DNA of 64,000 nucleotides from Lineus longissimus (GCF_910592395.1 NC_088318.1:9112349-9176348), one strand, 5' to 3'; shown: positions 11,680 through 23,325, counted from the first letter of the stretch. Made by a program: numbers and translations. Notes: generated by a model from the letters alone, not told the origin.

Positions 11680-12974
11680 TATACATGTCAATTTATATCA
11701 TCCACAACCAAATCTACGTGCAGTGAGTAATCTCATCAAAGATATAAAGAAATGGGTAACAATATCAACATTTTGATTAGTCAGTGAGAAGTGCTCAGAA
11801 AAGATTAAGCAAAGCGTGAATTTGTTGCTAACAGATTTTGATTACATGTAGTAGTTAGAATGTGATCTTTATATCAAACAGTTCAAATCCCGTTGATCAT
11901 TAACGGTGTTTGATGCTAATTAAGAGCCCCGTGTAAATACGACTGGACATTTTTTTATTTTTGTGAGCATACAATGTTGATGTATATATATTTAACTGCA
12001 GAACTCATCAGAACAATACCGGTACTTATAGGGAATTTTCGACGTAAGAATTATTGCAATGCTTGCTGATCAATTGTCTTTCTCACAGCCTGTTCACCTA
12101 CTTTGTTTTCCAATAACAACAAAGTCAAAGCATAGTACGGAATGTAATAAAATTATTCCTAAGAGCTGAAACTAAATATCATATACGTGTTAGACGCAGA
12201 AACATGAATCGTTGGTATACGTAAAATGCTTACTGCACCATGTTTGCCCTCGTTTTTCTTTATTGTAAACATATGTCATCAAAGGTAACTGAACATGATA
12301 TATCGGATGCGCCGTAATCTCAACTGAGATCTGTTATATTTCTAGTTTATCAGGATTTGGAGAAAACATAGTTCAAGCCGATAAATGATTCGCTGCATTT
12401 ACCGTTTTACCACCAAACGTTAGACATAATGGACGTGATATCTTATACGGCCTATCAAATAATCAATAATCATTTTGGCATCGCATCGAAATCGTCACAT
12501 GCTTCAAAACTTGAAATGTCGCATTTGCGTAAAAACTTATGTCAGAGTGCGAGTGTGTGTGAATTGTCGCGTGAAGTTTGACGAACGCAGGTCAGTATAA
12601 TCATATCACGTACCAGCTGGTACCGCATAGGTAGGTGCAGCAGGTGTCATCTATATATTTATACTAGAACTGGTAAAAGTCTCTTTTTAAGTCTACCACC
12701 GCCTTAACCGCTGGATGGAATCTCCTAATCTTTCGTTTGTGCATGTAGATTTTACTCGCGAAGCCATTCAGCTAAGTTTCAAATCCGCATTTTCAGCGCA
12801 AAATGTGCTTTTCGGGTATTTTATCGAAGGAACATCCCGTGATCGTGTGATTTTTCGTATATATTTTTAGTGGGCACCGGCCTTACACGCCCGCGATCCC
12901 AGTTCGAAATCCGTACCGGTTAATTTTTTCCCTTATTTTTTCCGTGATTCTTATCATTTTAAGTGAATATCAAT
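11680..12974. other. No recognisable gene; tRNA-like 3' half near 12880
   Basis: A+T-rich spacer between transposon A and the Gypsy relic. Around 12870-12915 the words CCTTACACGCCCGCGATCCC and CAGTTCGAAATCC resemble a tRNA anticodon region and T-loop. I cannot find a D-arm or a pairing acceptor stem, so it is at best a tRNA-derived scrap. Confidence 0.4.
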
Positions 12975-14640
12975 TTCAGATTATTCCTTACTAGATCATA
13001 TGCCTTGTTGAATCTATCTTCTAGCTGCCTTACTTAAGTTGGAACAGACGTCATGTCTTCAGACGGCTTTGTGTACAGCAGGTCTATCGGGACTTTCATC
13101 TCTCGTCCAGTTAACATGAAGTGGTGAGTCTCCCCAATACTACCATGTACCGACGACCTGTACGCCATGAGAAAGATTGGCAACATGACATCCCATTGTC
13201 CTGTACTTTCCTTATGGTCAAAACATACGCCTTCAGCATGCTCAAAATCTTATTGAAGTTTTCAACAAGCCCATTGCTCTTAGGGTTGTACGGCGTCGTG
13301 AGGCTACGGGAAACACCAAGCTTCTCAGGAATAGATCTTAGAAACAAATTGGGCTCCTCGATCGCTATGTAAAATATACATGCATCCGAACCTTGACACA
13401 AATTCCTTTATTTCAGCCTGACTTACTTCCTCGGTCTCCATGGTCCGCAATGGAGCCGCCTCCACCCACTTAGTGAAGTTGTCTTCTATCGTCACCGCAT
13501 ATCTATACCCTCTTGAAGTTTCCTTGAAGGGGCCGATCAGGTCTATGGACACTCTCTCAAATGCCTCACCGAAATGCTGCTGGGTCAGAGGGACCGGTAT
13601 CTTCTTGTGTGGGCGTTTGATGATATTACAGGCTTCACAGTATGTCACAAAGCGAGAAACGTCCCATCTCCATCCAACCCAATAAAAGCGATGCTTCACA
13701 CGCTCCACTGACTTGACCATCCCGGGATGACCAGATGTTGGCTCAGAGTGTAATTTGTCCATGACGCTATGGCGGAGAGTCCTAGGGAGGACTATCTGTT
13801 GTTTGGTCAGCTTCTCCGGAACTACCAACTTCCTATACAAGATGCCATTATCTACAAAGAGATGCCTCCAGTGTTGCCGTAGGGTCTTTACACTGAGACT
13901 TTCTCCAGAGATACTTTTGTAGGTAGGGTAGTCAGAATCGGCCAGCTTCAGTTGTAAGATGGGACCAATATCTGGATCAGATAGTTGTAGGTTTGCAAGA
14001 TCATCCTGCGGTAGCTTAACAGAAGCTGATTCATCGGTGGTAGAAGGGTTAGCTGTCTTGGGTACGCCTTGAAGTCTCTTTGCCTGAGAACGAGTCGTGA
14101 CTGCACCGCAACTAAGCATCAACTTGTCAACTTCATCTTCCAAGCTGTCATCCGTTTGCTTGGTGTGAATACAAGATGGTACATCCGTTGATTCCTTAAG
14201 GTGGAACTTGCGAGTATGGCCTGTAGGTCGATCCGGCTCTGGTACCTCTTGTCGGCCGCATTGGTCACACTCGAGTCGGCTCATGAAATCAGCATTGACA
14301 TGGTGTCTTCCTGGTCGGGGGATGGTCGAAAACTTTAACTGTGAGAGAAACAACTGCCACCTCTGTATTTGTTCATTAGCATCACCAAGAGCCAGCATAT
14401 GACTAACAGCTGAGTTGTCCGTCCGCAAAAGAAACTGCTGTCTATACAAGTAGGGCTTGAAATGCTCAACAGACCGAACAACACCTAAAAATTCCCTCTT
14501 AGTAATACAATATTTCCTCTCTGCATCAGATAGCAATCGTGAATAGAAACCGATGACAGTTTCTTTTCCGTCCAAGACCTGGCTCAAGACACTTCCAATA
14601 CCAGTATTTGACGCATCCGTGTCCGAGGACAAAGAAGGCC
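12975..14640 (-). pseudogene. Gypsy RNase H-integrase segment
   Basis: RNase H shows DTDASNTGIGSVLSQ (first Asp), LLRTDNSAV (a later Asp) and the typical INADFMSR-like end HHVNADFMSR. Integrase follows. It has the zinc-binding HHCC module (LHSEPTSGHPGM, then YCEACN), the first catalytic Asp in SIDLIGPF, the second in LHSDRGAQF, and the Glu in NGLVENFNK. The C-terminal TGREMKVPIDLLYTKPSED block near 13000-13110 is the usual tail of Gypsy integrases. One frameshift near 13330-13400 splits the core domain and another precedes the tail. All three integrase acidic residues survive in the pieces, but no intact product is possible. Confidence 0.85.
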
Positions 14641-15768
14641 AAGCCCGAATAGACTCAAGTTTAGATTTCAACGGATGGATACCTAGACCCGAAACAACAT
14701 GACCAAAGTACTGAACAGAAGGCTTGAGCAAAGAACAGTTGCTGGGTTTGATCTTGAGATTATCTGACTGCAATCACGCTAGAACTTTGTCCAAGTTGGA
14801 AATTGCCTCCTCAAACATGGCACCAAACACAAGGACATCATCAAGATACAGTAAGCACCTTTCCCACTGAAGACCACGGAGGACCCTATCATAAGTCACT
14901 CAAACGTAGCGGGAGCGTTACACATACCAAAAGGAAGAACCGTGAAATGGAATAATCCTTTTTTAGTCAGAAAGGCAATCTTCTCTCTATCCTTAGTAGA
15001 TTTCAGCGGTACTTGCCAATAATCAGACTGTAAATCCAAAGTACAGAAAGAGTTCGTCCCATGCAACGTATCAACACACTCATCAAATCGTGGGAGTGGA
15101 TAGGAGTCTGCTTTAGTGACCGAGTTTAACTTCCGTAAATCCACAGAGAAGCGGGCTGTTCCATCCTTCTCTGTCACTACAGCAGGGGGACTTGCACAGG
15201 GACTAGCAGAGTCCTCCATCACACCACGACCAAAACCATCTTGCACAGCCTTTTCAATTTCTTGTTTTCGGCGATATCCCTGCCTACGTAATGGAAGTCG
15301 GACGGGTTGCGCATCACCGGTGTTAATTTCATGACCAGCAAGGTCAGTCAAACCAATATCAGTAGGGGAGCTTGAAAATGTAGACGAATATTTCATAAGC
15401 AGAAGTGCAAGTTGTCGTTTTTGTTGATCATCCAGACCGTTACACGCCGAAGTGTAGAGTTGAAATAGATGGTCGGGAATATCTTGCTCTAAGTCAACCA
15501 AGGATGGTGGTTCAGTTGACATGTCGTCAGCAGCAGGGTGTTCACGAGGCGAGAAGGTTGTAGCTACATGAGCCGTTTGCTCATTAGATGCCTTCTGAGT
15601 ATCAGCTGGAAGCTCGTGTCCTATAACCGTCCCTTCCGGTATCACAAGTTCTTCATCATTCGGGCTGAATAGCTGAACTGGAGTGTTGATACGTTTCCGT
15701 TGTTGAATGGTTACGGACCGTGCTGGTAGGACACCATATTTCTGCACAAAATGCACATTCGGCTCCAA
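14618..15768 (-). pseudogene. Gypsy reverse transcriptase with internal deletion
   Basis: The RT palm is recognisable: FSVDLRKLNSVTKADSYPLP, then the motif A position LDLQSDYWQV, then VLPFGMCNAPATFE, and LLYLDDVLVFG (motif C, YLDD) in another frame near 14830-14850. A frameshift lies near 14895 and an in-frame TGA near 14774. After ESIRAWPS the sequence jumps directly into the RNase H motif DTDASNTG at about 14618-14640. The RT thumb/connection region (normally about 70 residues) is missing in an in-frame deletion. The upstream part of this piece carries the end of the protease linker. Confidence 0.85.
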
Positions 15769-15800
15769 CGTAACCTCTTGCCGGTTGCGAAATGGCCTAT

Positions 15801-16245
15801 TTACCGCTCAATCGTAGCTGTCTCCTCTCCCGGTGGCAGTTTCAGAGGTATAGCCAATCTAACTGAATGGGGTAGTATCCTGTGGCGCTCAAAGATCAAC
15901 GGATATTCCTGTCCTTGGAGTGCATAAGTACCCGAGCTCAACTTCATATCGAATTTAAACCGGTTCAAAAAGTCCATACCCCAGATTCCATCCAGACCTT
16001 TCATGTCTGTTACCGTCAGGTTGAACGTAAACTTCGTGTTATGAATCCTCACGGGCATGGAAACTTTCCCAAAAAATATTAAGTTTTGATTCACCATCAG
16101 CCATCAGAATATCAACTCTGTGCTTCTGGAGAGGTGGTCTAAACTTCTTGGGTATCCTATGATAAGCAGTCAAGGACAAAAATGAACAACTGGCACCAGA
16201 ATCGAGCAGGAAACAAGATAAACATCCTTTCCTTGGAGCATAACG
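15801..16245 (-). pseudogene. Gypsy aspartic protease segment
   Basis: FLLDSGASCSFLSL near 16175-16215 carries the D-S-G catalytic triad of retropepsins. The second half reads GIWGMDFLNRF, the conserved Gly-rich flap end. A frameshift near 16070-16090 separates the two. Upstream the reading frame runs into the tandem repeat, so gag and the cysteine-knuckle region are missing. This is the 5' edge of the surviving retrotransposon. Confidence 0.75.
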
Positions 16246-16480
16246 GACTTGACGTAGATTACGTCAAAGCTGACGAAAAGTAAGTCAATACATAACGGAC
16301 TTGACGTAGATTACACGTCAAAGATAATGAAAAGTTAAGTCAAAGATGACGAAAATTAAGTCAATACACATAGATTTCGTCAAAGATGATGAAAATTTCA
16401 GTCATAGATGAAAATTTAAGTCATAGATGATGAAAATGTAAGTCATAGATGATGAAAATTTAAATCAATGCACGGTGGTG
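16246..16480. repeat. Minisatellite of TCAAAGATGAYGAAAATTAAG units
   Basis: Degenerate tandem units of about 20-45 bp built from GTCAAAGATGATGAAAA and TTAAGTCA words. A longer 5' unit includes ACGGACTTGACGTAGATTAC, seen twice near 16245 and 16290. Unit length shortens toward the right. It marks the breakpoint where the Gypsy element is truncated. Confidence 0.75.
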
Positions 16481-16489
16481 ACGTCAATA

Positions 16490-16835
16490 ATGTTGCATTA
16501 GCATTAGCATTAACATAGCGTTAGCATTAGCAGAAGCGTTAGCATAGCGTTAGCATTACCGCCATCATATTAGTATTACCGTTAGCATTACCATCAGCAT
16601 TAGCATTAACAGTAGCGTTAGCATTGTCGTTACCGTTACTGTTACCATTACCATTAACATTAGCCATATCTATTGCCATTGCCATTAGCATTAGCATCAC
16701 CATTACCATTAGCGTTAACATTAACATTACCATTATCATTGCCGTTACCGTTACTGTTAACAATACCATTAGCATTAGCCATTGCTATTGCCATTACCAT
16801 TAGCAATTACCGTTAGCATTGTCTTTAGCATTTAG
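16490..16835. repeat. Hexanucleotide microsatellite (GCATTA/ACCATT)n
   Basis: About 345 bp of imperfect hexamer repeats such as GCATTA, GCGTTA, ACCATT and GCCATT. Open frames across it on the minus strand encode only Met-Val-Leu or Asn-Gly-Asn runs and are artefacts of the repeat. Confidence 0.9.
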
Positions 16836-17099
16836 GGAAGGAATTTTGGCATACCTGAAGCCAAGCATTATCGATCAATGAATAAATAGAGTTAAAAATT
16901 CTCTATTAGGAATGTCTGGCTCAGGACCGAGTTTACAGTAACTGAGGGACCAGGGTCACGTTGTGTGGCTTGGATGAAAGCGGCATTTAGTGGTATAATG
17001 TGTGCCATTGGGTTGGGGTCGCTGTAGCTGGTTGTGAGGGCTGGGTGGACGGAAAATTTTATGTTTTTTTGTTTTGTTTTTTTCTCTCTTTCTAATTTG

Positions 17100-18321
17100 G
17101 CTATTTAGAGACCTGGTGACGCGAAAAGTCAGGCATCGGTGAACATCTACGGTTTGAGAAGTCGTGTGGATTTTTTGATGGAAATTTCGGTTCATCGAGG
17201 TATCAGACAAAAAAGTCCAAGGTTCAGAAGAGTTTGGAGATATTCCTGAAGCATCTGGGTAAGGACGTAGTTACCTGTTCCCCATATGACATTTGCTTAT
17301 ACTTGGCGTGGGCCGATGAGGAAGGAAAGACGGCGATTCATGTCACTCAATGTACGGATATTGGCAGCAAGTCGCCGACTTGTAATTGCCCGAGAAGACT
17401 CGCTTACGGTACGGTAAAATCGAGAATATCTCAGCTGAAGGCTATTTTTGTACAGTTAGGAAGTCCAGACAGGTTGTCGTCTGGCGGTAAGGGAAATCCG
17501 GTCATCTCGGATCAAGTTTCGACTTATTTAAAGCAGATCCGGGAGGAGCAAAGTAAAGGCCATGTCATGGTAGCACAGGCAAAACCATTGTTCATGTCAA
17601 AATTAATCTTAATTTCTATGTATATGGACAGCAGTTGGCCCGCCAGGAGGTCAACCTAGCCTCGAGATTTATTCTTGCTAGGGACCAGGCTTTATTCAAG
17701 TTTATGTTTTTCGGCGGGGATAGAGCACACGATGCTGGGATAATGTTAACCCAGGAAATACGGGAGCTACCGGGAGGTTCGGGTTACGTGATTAAGAATA
17801 CGTGGGGAAAAACCAACCGCGTGGATAATCCGAATATATTTACTATATTTACTTGCAAGGAGCCCATGGTTTGCCCGATCTTGGGATTGAAGAGGTACCT
17901 CCAGGTAGCCACCTCTATGAATGTCAACTTAAAGGAGGGGTTTCTGTTTAGACCAATGTCCGGCCAACGGGTGCTTGATCGCTCTCTTTCTTACGAGGCA
18001 ACTTATCAGAGACTTACGCATTATTTGCGTATTTTGGGAATAGATGAGGGCGAAACCCCTCATAGCATGAGGAGTGGGTGTGCTATCTCAATTGGTTTGC
18101 TGTCTGTACAGACGGACACCTCGCCTCGTAGTTTGGAAGCCATGATGCAACACATTGGTTGGACAGGCGAGTCTTCGGCAAAACATTATGCCAGAAGTTG
18201 TAAGCTAGACCAAGCAGCGAAGATGGCATCAATCATGGCGAGAACTAGTGTAGAGGATTGGAAAAATGTTGAGGAGGGCTATATCGAGGAGTCTGAACTT
18301 CCTGGACCGTCCCTCGAGTAG
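17100..18321 (+). pseudogene. DIRS-type tyrosine recombinase, solitary copy
   Basis: Site-specific tyrosine recombinase of the DIRS retroelement class, which inserts a circular DNA copy without a DDE integrase. The frame reads CGFFDGNFGSSRYQ upstream and SLEIFLKHLGKDVVTCSP near 17230. One frameshift near 17630 joins the N-terminal DNA-binding half to the catalytic half. Catalytic residues are visible: Arg in GGDRAHDAG, His and Arg in HSMRSGCAI, His in MQHIGWTG, and the nucleophilic Tyr in AKHYARS. It ends with a stop at 18319-18321. It is clearly homologous to the recombinase at 59012-60352, with many shared blocks such as RFILARDQAL and MLTQEI. No gag or RT lies upstream, where a microsatellite and Gypsy relic sit, so this is a truncated element. 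Confidence 0.9.
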
Positions 18322-18551
18322 GGCTGTATTGAGACAGAGGTGAAGGTTCAAGGGAGGGTAAATACCGCAAACAAGTTGGGTAGTAGTTGGGCCTAGGGTA
18401 TCAGATTGGTATAGTAAAATGTTTGCTCAGTTAGGCTACGTGTAAATAGTGTATAATGTAACCATAACAGTTAGATGTGCAGATAAGGCAGAATAAAGAG
18501 TGTTGTATTTTGATAACTTGACTGTTTTTTCAGTATTTGTTAAGGGGGCCC

Positions 18552-18627
18552 CCTCGAGGGGGGGGGGGGTGCATGATGTATTGAGTTTGGGATAAGGGTT
18601 GGAGATCTCAATACATCATTGCTCGAG
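18552..18627. repeat. Hairpin downstream of the recombinase
   Basis: ATGATGTATTGAG (18573-18585) pairs perfectly with CTCAATACATCAT (18607-18619) across a 21-nt loop. Just outside lie CCTCGAG (18552-18558) and GCTCGAG (18621-18627). A run of ten or more G precedes the left arm. Its position 250 bp after the recombinase stop suggests it belongs to the element's 3' terminal structure, but it could be a separate small insertion. Confidence 0.6.
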
Positions 18628-18675
18628 TTCGCCTCCTGCCTGATGATAGGAGAGGTCACGGGATGAGGTGAGAGA

Positions 18676-18747
18676 GAGCAAGTTATTCCCATTCTTTAAA
18701 GGCATCGAGCATGCATATGATGGTACGCCGCTTTGGATACTTTGGTA
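18676..18747 (+). repeat. 72-bp direct repeat, first copy
   Basis: The block starting GAGCAAGTTATTCCCATTCT and ending CTTTGGATACTTTGGTA is repeated exactly at 18981-19052. The spacing is 305 bp and the intervening sequence is not repeated. Direct repeats just downstream of a tyrosine recombinase are expected for elements with split direct repeats (PAT/Ngaro style), so this may be part of the recombinase element's terminus. Confidence 0.8.
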
Positions 18748-18980
18748 TTCTAAGCGGTGTGACGTCAGAGGGCATGGGATTGCCCGATTCCCTCAGTTGG
18801 TTTTGGAAATGGACGAGGTGGAAGGGCATAAGTTGGGGGCGGCGTTGTTTCGGATTACATGTTAATTTGCATAAACTGGCTAGTAGGGGTCAGAGTGGTG
18901 GTCTCTCCTTTGTTTTTAACCCGCCCACCGACCCAAGAGGCAGCTGCTTTGGGGTGTACATCATGTGGATGTCTCGAGCC

Positions 18981-19052
18981 GAGCAAGTTATTCCCATTCT
19001 TTAAAGGCATCGAGCATGCATATGATGGTACGCCGCTTTGGATACTTTGGTA
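18981..19052 (+). repeat. 72-bp direct repeat, second copy
   Basis: Exact second copy of the block at 18676-18747. Identity over 72 bp implies recent duplication or active maintenance compared with the decayed surroundings. Confidence 0.8.
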
Positions 19053-19574
19053 ACGCAATAGAAATAGGCCTGACTATAAAACTCCGTGCAAGAAGGAGAA
19101 GAAATAACATTCTGAGCAGACAGCCAGCTGCACGCAATGTCCCAGGTCGAAATACGATCGCTAAAGCGCAACTTCACCCCTAAAGAAGGGTAGTTGATAA
19201 AGCTTGGAATCAGTGAAACCATGTAACCAGTGCCAGATAAACCTTGGAATAGTCAGTACTAAACCGTGGAATCACTGTGCCAGTACCGCGTGAAATCGGG
19301 CGCGTTCCTTCCACGATTTATACCCTCCCAACTGCCAATCTCGTCCCTGCTGACTTTATTGATAGCAATTTTCCAGAAGTTCCAGAATCAACCTTTTTGT
19401 GGAGGATGACGTCATCATTGAATGCATTGGAAATGTGTTGTTGTCGTTAAAAAATAAACTTATATTCATGACGGGCCGCCATTTGCATATATCTAATTAT
19501 TGCTCTTCGATGAAAGCAAAAGTAAGCTTTTGTGATTGTTTTGCATTCCATATACTAAAATAAAACGTTTTTAA
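19053..19574. other. No recognisable gene
   Basis: Non-coding. Around 19200-19300 there are loose repeats of TTGGAATCAGTG and CCAGTGCCAG words. Nothing else can be named. Confidence 0.45.
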
Positions 19575-19715
19575 TATGTAAAGAGCAAGCTCTAGTGAAC
19601 TCACACAACTGTTTGATATGGGGGAGCCACCAAACCCCCGTCCTTCTGACATATTTAGCCAGTACATTGGGGGATGAGTCCCCCAAACCCCCTCCCCCGT
19701 TCTCTGAAAGTGACA
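19575..19715 (-). repeat. Dispersed repeat with CCCCCAATGTACTGGCTAAA, copy 1
   Basis: About 140 bp that recurs at 20519-20660 with roughly 90% identity, including TGTAAAGAGCAAGCTCTAGT, CTCACACAACTGTTTGA and GTCCTTCTGACATATTTAGC. A shorter relative containing CCGTCCTTCTGACATGTTTT and CATTGGGGGA lies near 39455-39500. G/C runs of five to six flank the AGTACATTGGGGG core. I do not recognise the family. Confidence 0.75.
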
Positions 19716-20518
19716 GGTTTTAGTCAGTACATTGGGGGGACCCCCCCCATTGGACTCTAAAAATAGAATTCCTTGGAGACGCTGAACAATAAGGCCCCAT
19801 AAAGAAATAGTCCCCGCCCCGGTAGCTGTCTCATATCTGCTGACAGAAGCAGCTCTTTGTGGTGAAATAATAATTGAATTTTCCACCTGCTAGCCTAGAT
19901 ATTTGTGTATGTTTCTTCACGAATTTTTGTAGCTTATATATTCTTAATTGTTTTTTTTTGGAATGAATTTCCAAATCAGTCCGTCAAATCTCTATCCAAA
20001 TGGAACTTTAAGACCACTCTATATTTGTGCAGTAGTGTTAAAACTGATTTTTTTGAAGTAAAGTACGTAAATCGAGAAGAAGAGGACGTTTTCTCTGTCT
20101 GCAATGAAATGTCACAACTGTCTCCGCCGACGTTGTCCTTTATGTCCCAGCAGACGATTTTTAAATACGTGATGTCCCACACCCGCACTTCAGTGGCGCC
20201 GGTGTGAATAAATATACTTGTGTGAATGGTCAATGGCTCATGACGTCATGACATAATTGCGTCACGAGGAAGGAAACAATGGGAATCACGTCCGACGTGG
20301 TAACTGTGGGTGCGGTCGTCGTGAATGCAGGATCGGCCAACGCGCGGCCCGTATGGAATGAGACAAACTGTACCGGAACCAGAATTGTCATGGGTCTGCA
20401 CAAATTTTTTCAGATTCGATGGACATGATGGATATATGAATTTTGTTTACACTTTATACCTACGTAACCATTACACTCACTACGTTGTGTGAGTTATTAG
20501 AAGAATCATTTGTATATA
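19716..20518. other. No recognisable gene
   Basis: Spacer between the two direct copies of the dispersed repeat. Open frames of 85-100 codons on both strands at 19905-20233 lack motifs. The sequence is A+T-rich with several GACGTCA words near 20240. Confidence 0.45.
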
Positions 20519-20660
20519 ATATGTAAAGAGTAAGCTCTAGTGAGCTCACACAACTGTTTGACATGGTGAGCCCCCAAATCTCCGTCCTTCTGACATATTT
20601 AGCCAGTACATTGGGGGATGAGTCCCCCAAACCCCCTTCCCAGTTCTCTGAAAGTGACAG
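20519..20660 (-). repeat. Dispersed repeat with CCCCCAATGTACTGGCTAAA, copy 2
   Basis: Second copy of the repeat at 19575-19715 in the same orientation, 944 bp away, ending in the same TTCTCTGAAAGTGACAG word. The two copies could be terminal direct repeats of a short element or a tandem duplication of a larger block. Confidence 0.75.
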
Positions 20661-21412
20661 TTGACCTACACAGTTAACAATTACTGGCACTCGTCTATGG
20701 GGAAAACCTTTGGTTTCTTCTTGTCGCATCGGTTGTCCTTATTATGCTCTCAGCGGAGTGATGGTTCCCGTCTGAATAGTTTCATTTACATGGCTGGCAG
20801 GCATACGACAGAAAACAAGTTTTATTTAGGGGAAGCAATTTTTATTGCTGAGAATACAGTTCAAAACTACAGCATTTAATCAACATCGGGCTGATCCTAA
20901 AAAATGTGGATCCTCACATTATCCTCATCGTCAACCTCCTCATACAAGTTGAGGACGTCTTGGGGAACAGGCAGCAAATCTTGCTCAGCATTATCAATTA
21001 TCCCATTGACTGTGAAAGCGCGGCGGACGGCCTCGGGGGTGATGGCATCCCAGGCCACGCTGATCATCCGCATGATCATCCGCACGATCATCCGCACGAT
21101 TTCGCTGCGTTCGATCCTTGGGCAATCTCCGTTGTCTTCAGTGTACCCAATTTTCCACGCCTTCCAAACGTATTAATGCTTTCATGATGGTAAGGTCCAA
21201 TGGCTGCATCAGACAAGTGCATCTGTCAGGGATGAAATCCAAATGTCCATGGGCTTCCACTATGGCTTCTCAGAAAACTATGTTTCGGTGCGTTGGATAC
21301 TGGTCGACAATAAACAGGAATGGGTCACCGTTTACGAAGGGAACCAATACCTCCTCTACACAGGCCAACAGATTCTCCCCTCTCACCCAACCAGTGTTGC
21401 TTGCTGTTACCT

Positions 21413-22520
21413 AAAAAAAGAATCAAATTTACATGAGTACATTAGCAATTAGGCAGTGGACAATGTTACGCTCCAACTCTATAATAGTGCCAACTCTGAT
21501 GGATATGATTCCAACTTTAATATGCCAACTCCAATGGAGATAGATAAGTACTCAGCCGCAAGATGTCTCTACCCGGTGAACGGTTTGTTCTAACTCGAAG
21601 ATGCCAACTTTGAAAGCGGAACTTTGTATACAGTTTCGATACACGTGCGAGTCAAGATATTGCGATCATTCCTTATACTTTCTTCGGTTATCTTTTGTCA
21701 TTGTGAATTGGGGTTGGCCGGTTCCGATACGGTACGTACATGCATTGGTTCACTGATTAATCTCATGCGTCTGTTCTAAGAAGTTCGTTGACTTAGTTAT
21801 ACAAAATGAGTTGCTGATGATACCCTCAATGGCCACATTGATATGCTTGGGTCAGTGACATACATTGATCTGCACCTGTAACCGGATAAAGTGTACTCTA
21901 CGCAGTCTCTGTGCTCGTGCAAGGTGGCACAAAATACACGCTTTTTGATAGCAGATAGGGCCGAAGGTAAATGCTCTATCCCATGCTAGGCTGGATAGGC
22001 AGTGTTGGAGCAGTCCAAGCCCCCGCCTAGGCCTACTGCTAGAGGTTGATGTTAATAAATGGACGTTCGGCCTCCTCGAAAAAAAGGTAGACATCTTCAA
22101 ACACTTGTCACGGGAAAGGGTAAATAGGCCTACATGTATTTTCAAAAATTCTATCAAAGAAGTCGGCCTGGAAGGGGGAGGGCTGAAATTCACCTGAAAA
22201 AAGCCACCCGCAAAGGTTCTCCGGGGGTAGGGGTCTTTCTAATTTCTCTAAACATTTAGGCTCTATAGGCCTAAGGTTGACCCTGAGGCCTAAACAACCG
22301 AGATGCATTTTTAGCTTACCTCTCAGAGTGACAAGTGTCTGAGAGGTGAAAGCATGTTTATCTTTGTTCCCAATTCACCATCGATCAGTTTGATCTTGTA
22401 TTAACAAACCTGCCATCTCAGAAATTGACCAGGAAATACAGGACTGGTTTCACCACTGTTGGTTGTTGATGATTTAGGGTTCACCCTTCGCAATAGGATT
22501 ACAAAGTGACGGTTGATGAA
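21413..22520. other. Gap within transposase copy B, intron or insertion
   Basis: No transposase homology is visible here. On the minus strand the following exon is preceded by a textbook 3' splice site (TTCTTTTTTTAG just before 21410), so the 1.1 kb may be an intron. The donor end near 22531 (AAT/GTCAGA) is weak, so an insertion is also possible. The stretch contains a 9-bp-stem hairpin CCTCTCAGA...TCTGAGAGG at 22319-22346 and imperfect CCAACTCTGATGG-type repeats near 21470-21530. Confidence 0.5.
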
Positions 22521-23204
22521 CTTCCTCTGACATTATGAGGAGCACGCCGCCGCAGGTCTGCAATAACCTCACCATTGGGATCAAGATTTCGAAAGGTTAT
22601 TTCTGCGTTTCCTCACTGTCCTTCAGCGGTTATTGTCAAGGCAGTCGTGCATCCCAGCTTTGCGTACGCTCGGCTCGAACGGACGTGTTTATCTCCTCGG
22701 TGGTTGTAGGTATACACAGGTCACGAAGGTTTGGTTCATGTTGAGAATCGTGTTCAAATGGTGATTTCTGACCGTCTCTTGCATGCGCCGCTGGTTCTCT
22801 TGTCTTAGCTGGGCATCATTGGGTGGAAATGGGTTTGAATCCCTTTTGCATCTCCTCCAACTCACATGATGCCTGAAAAAAATACTGATCTTGTTACTTT
22901 TCACTTTCCCTTTTAGGTCATAGAATTCACCAAAAGGTTAACGACGGGATAGCATTTCTAGCAGTATACAATTCTTACCTTTTCTTGAAACCATTCATTC
23001 AACCAGGAGATGCTAGGAATGGGAGTGAAGCGGGGCGAGTTCTCCGATAACGTTCGCGTTCCTCTTCATCGATTTCATCAGCCCACCAGGTCCTGAAGAA
23101 AGGCTTTGCCTGAAGCGAAATATCAGACAAAGGAAGAGCAAATCCCTCAAGGCGCCTTTCATTACACCATTCGATGAGTCTTCCTTCAACAGCCGGCCAT
23201 TTTG

Positions 23205-23325
23205 CTAAAAAAGAAACGTTTACTATTGTGTACTCCATCTCAAAAGTAAAACAGATCATACATCCAACTGATACATTCTTATCGCGAAGAAAAACGAATA
23301 GTAGTAAGAATACGCTATCACTCAC
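23205..23325 (-). other. Putative 121-bp intron in transposase copy B
   Basis: The minus strand shows GTGAGTG at 23325-23319 and TTCTTTTTTTAG ending at 23205. The preceding frame carries the HTH end (WLSHEEELRDEQRA) and the following exon starts KWPAVEGRL. Copy D has an intron of 122 bp at the same place in the protein, with the same GTGAGTG donor. Confidence 0.65.

Larger units (their letters stand above)
12975..16245 (-). mobile_element. Ty3/Gypsy retrotransposon, 5'-truncated and decayed
   Basis: The minus strand carries protease, reverse transcriptase, RNase H and integrase in the Gypsy order. Gag and both LTRs are absent: the upstream end stops at the tandem repeat starting near 16246, and the downstream end fades after the integrase tail near 12975. 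Frameshifts, one TGA and an internal deletion show it is dead. The three coding parts are described separately. Confidence 0.85.

Noticed and set aside
12870-12915. tRNA gene
   Set aside because: The T-loop-like word is present but no D-arm or acceptor stem pairing could be found.
16539-16775. Open frames across the hexamer repeat on the minus strand
   Set aside because: They encode only Met/Val/Leu or Asn/Gly runs dictated by the microsatellite, with no domain.
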